Source: Neurospora tetrasperma FGSC 2508
Taxonomy: Eukaryota; Ascomycota; Sordariomycetes; Sordariales; Sordariaceae
Length of the DNA stretch: 21,639 bases
Direction of reading: 5' to 3'
Assembly (NCBI RefSeq): GCF_000213175.1
Contig: NW_009799099.1
Location: 5,696,887-5,718,525 of the forward strand
The translations under genes and the position numbers were made by a program. Below the pieces are notes generated by a model. It ran no database searches and had not been told where the DNA came from. It was given only the letters and a program-made list of their open reading frames with translations. This document shows, one piece after another, positions 20,579 through 21,639 of this stretch. How positions within the stretch are numbered: position 1 is the first letter of the stretch; the number at the start of each line of letters is the position of its first letter.

Positions 20579-21186
20579 ATTGATCGTGCCGACAACATGT
20601 TACCGGGTAATGGGAGCCAGCGTACGTCTCGGAGGTTTGGCCGTGGGCGACTTGTCGAATTCCGTCGTAACATGTATTGGTACTGTCATTCTGTCAAGCG
20701 CGACATGGAACTCGCAGTGGTGCACTGCACTTTCCATTCGGCGTCAGTCAACTTTTGGTAGCGTCCCCCCAGATGTGGAAGGAACGCTCACGTTGCACAC
20801 ACCGGTTTCCTTCAACGCTGCAGTCCCGTTGGTCGAACAGGCATCCGAACTGAACCATGATGCACTGCACCGTGACTGCCCGGCAATGACAAGTGGAAGG
20901 GAACTGAATTTCACTGACACGGGACGGAACTGTTCACTTCTTTCCCTTTTTTACCTTATCCATTTGGGCGCCTTCATCTTCCACTCCGTCTGTCCCTTTC
21001 CACTTGCCAGACACTCCAGTCCTTCCTGGGGCTGCATGTCTCTTTTCCTCACTGGCAGTCCAGTCTTCAGCCTGCCATCATTTGTGACGGCTCGTCGAAC
21101 GTGGATCTAGTGGTCTTCAGCATCAGACTACCTTGGTTACGATGCCAGATGTGCCCGTCCAGATGTGTCGACAGCGAGTGTTGGGC

Positions 21187-21217
21187 AACAAGGGGCATCG
21201 AGGGACATCGAGGGGCA
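21187..21217. repeat. Short imperfect tandem repeat of CATCGAGGG
   Basis: GGGGCATCGAGGGACATCGAGGGGCA shows about two and a half copies of an 11-bp unit. It is non-coding. Confidence 0.6.
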
Positions 21218-21639
21218 GGCAGGGATATGGATCGAGGTCGCCGGCTTCCCTCGTCGTTTCGTTCCCAATCGCCAACCAACCCCGCCATCCAAGAGCTGGG
21301 ATGCTACACTACTATTAGCGCACCATGGACACCACCCATCATTCATACATCCAAGAATATTCACGCCCTTGTGCCTTTATTTGAACGATTTGCACCTCGG
21401 TTTCAAGGCAAGGCAGCTTCCCCAGCTTTATTGCCTCCCCCAACACTGGTTGAATGCCGTGAGAATTGACTGGTGTACCTAGGCCGTCACCCAATGAGAG
21501 GCAGCAGGGGCAGCTCAAAGGGTTCTTCTCAAACACCCTCATGGCTAGTTCTTTCCTGGTCCTTCCTCCCACATGTGATCAAGCTCCCTCGCCTTTTTTT
21601 TTTTCTTCTTTTTAAATTTCAATTTTTTCCCCGGGGGGG

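Larger units (their letters stand above)
19067..21639. other. Right flank with no supported gene
   Basis: Only low-quality ORFs occur. The longest (20403-21110, plus, 235 codons from a GTG) runs through a CATA microsatellite and has no recognisable domain. The last bases are a T-rich tract ending in seven G, which looks like a contig edge. Confidence 0.45.

Noticed and set aside
20403-21110. 235-codon plus-strand open frame
   Set aside because: It starts at GTG, passes through a CATA microsatellite and has no family resemblance; the first ATG is at 20436.

Overview
The window looks like nuclear DNA of a filamentous ascomycete, most likely a Sordariomycete-type fungus. The evidence is short spliceosomal introns (55-111 bp) with GTAAGT/GTATGT/GTACGT donors and CTGAC-type branch sites just upstream of the acceptors, fungal-type protein families, and GC-rich coding DNA separated by long non-coding DNA strewn with TACCTAGGTA-like words and simple repeats. 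The sequence begins with a 23-base C run, ends with a G run and holds one N, so it looks like a draft-assembly contig.

Left part (1-5.3 kb): two well-supported genes lie head to head. On the minus strand (1231-2651) is a three-exon gene for a 428-residue membrane acyltransferase of the lysophospholipid/1-acylglycerol-3-phosphate family (CST26/LCLAT-like). On the plus strand (3767-5278) is an intron-less gene for a 503-residue NAD(H) kinase of the mitochondrial Pos5 type. They share an intergenic region of about 1.1 kb that must hold both promoters. The kinase start region has nested in-frame ATGs and an overlapping upstream ORF.

Middle (5.3-16.07 kb): about 10.8 kb in which I find no convincing gene. 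It contains a dense field of TACCTAGGTA/GTAGGTA words (about 5.8-7.9 kb), tetra- and pentanucleotide repeats, a GCCGT-repeat inverted repeat, a perfect 18-bp inverted repeat at 15.3-15.4 kb, smaller palindromes, and long A or T runs.

Right part (16.07-21.6 kb): a five-exon minus-strand gene (16074-17605) encodes a 402-residue TauD/TfdA-type Fe(II)/2-oxoglutarate dioxygenase with all metal ligands present. Upstream of it on the same strand, 18.03-18.9 kb holds at least six protein-like segments that need two splice or frame changes I can explain and others I cannot. This is either a multi-intron gene of a family I do not recognise or a decaying pseudogene. The remaining 19.07-21.64 kb has no gene I can support.

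The acyltransferase and NAD kinase are housekeeping genes (phospholipid remodelling; mitochondrial NADP(H) supply). The dioxygenase and its unidentified neighbour look like accessory or secondary-metabolism-type genes, but the sequence does not show a pathway.
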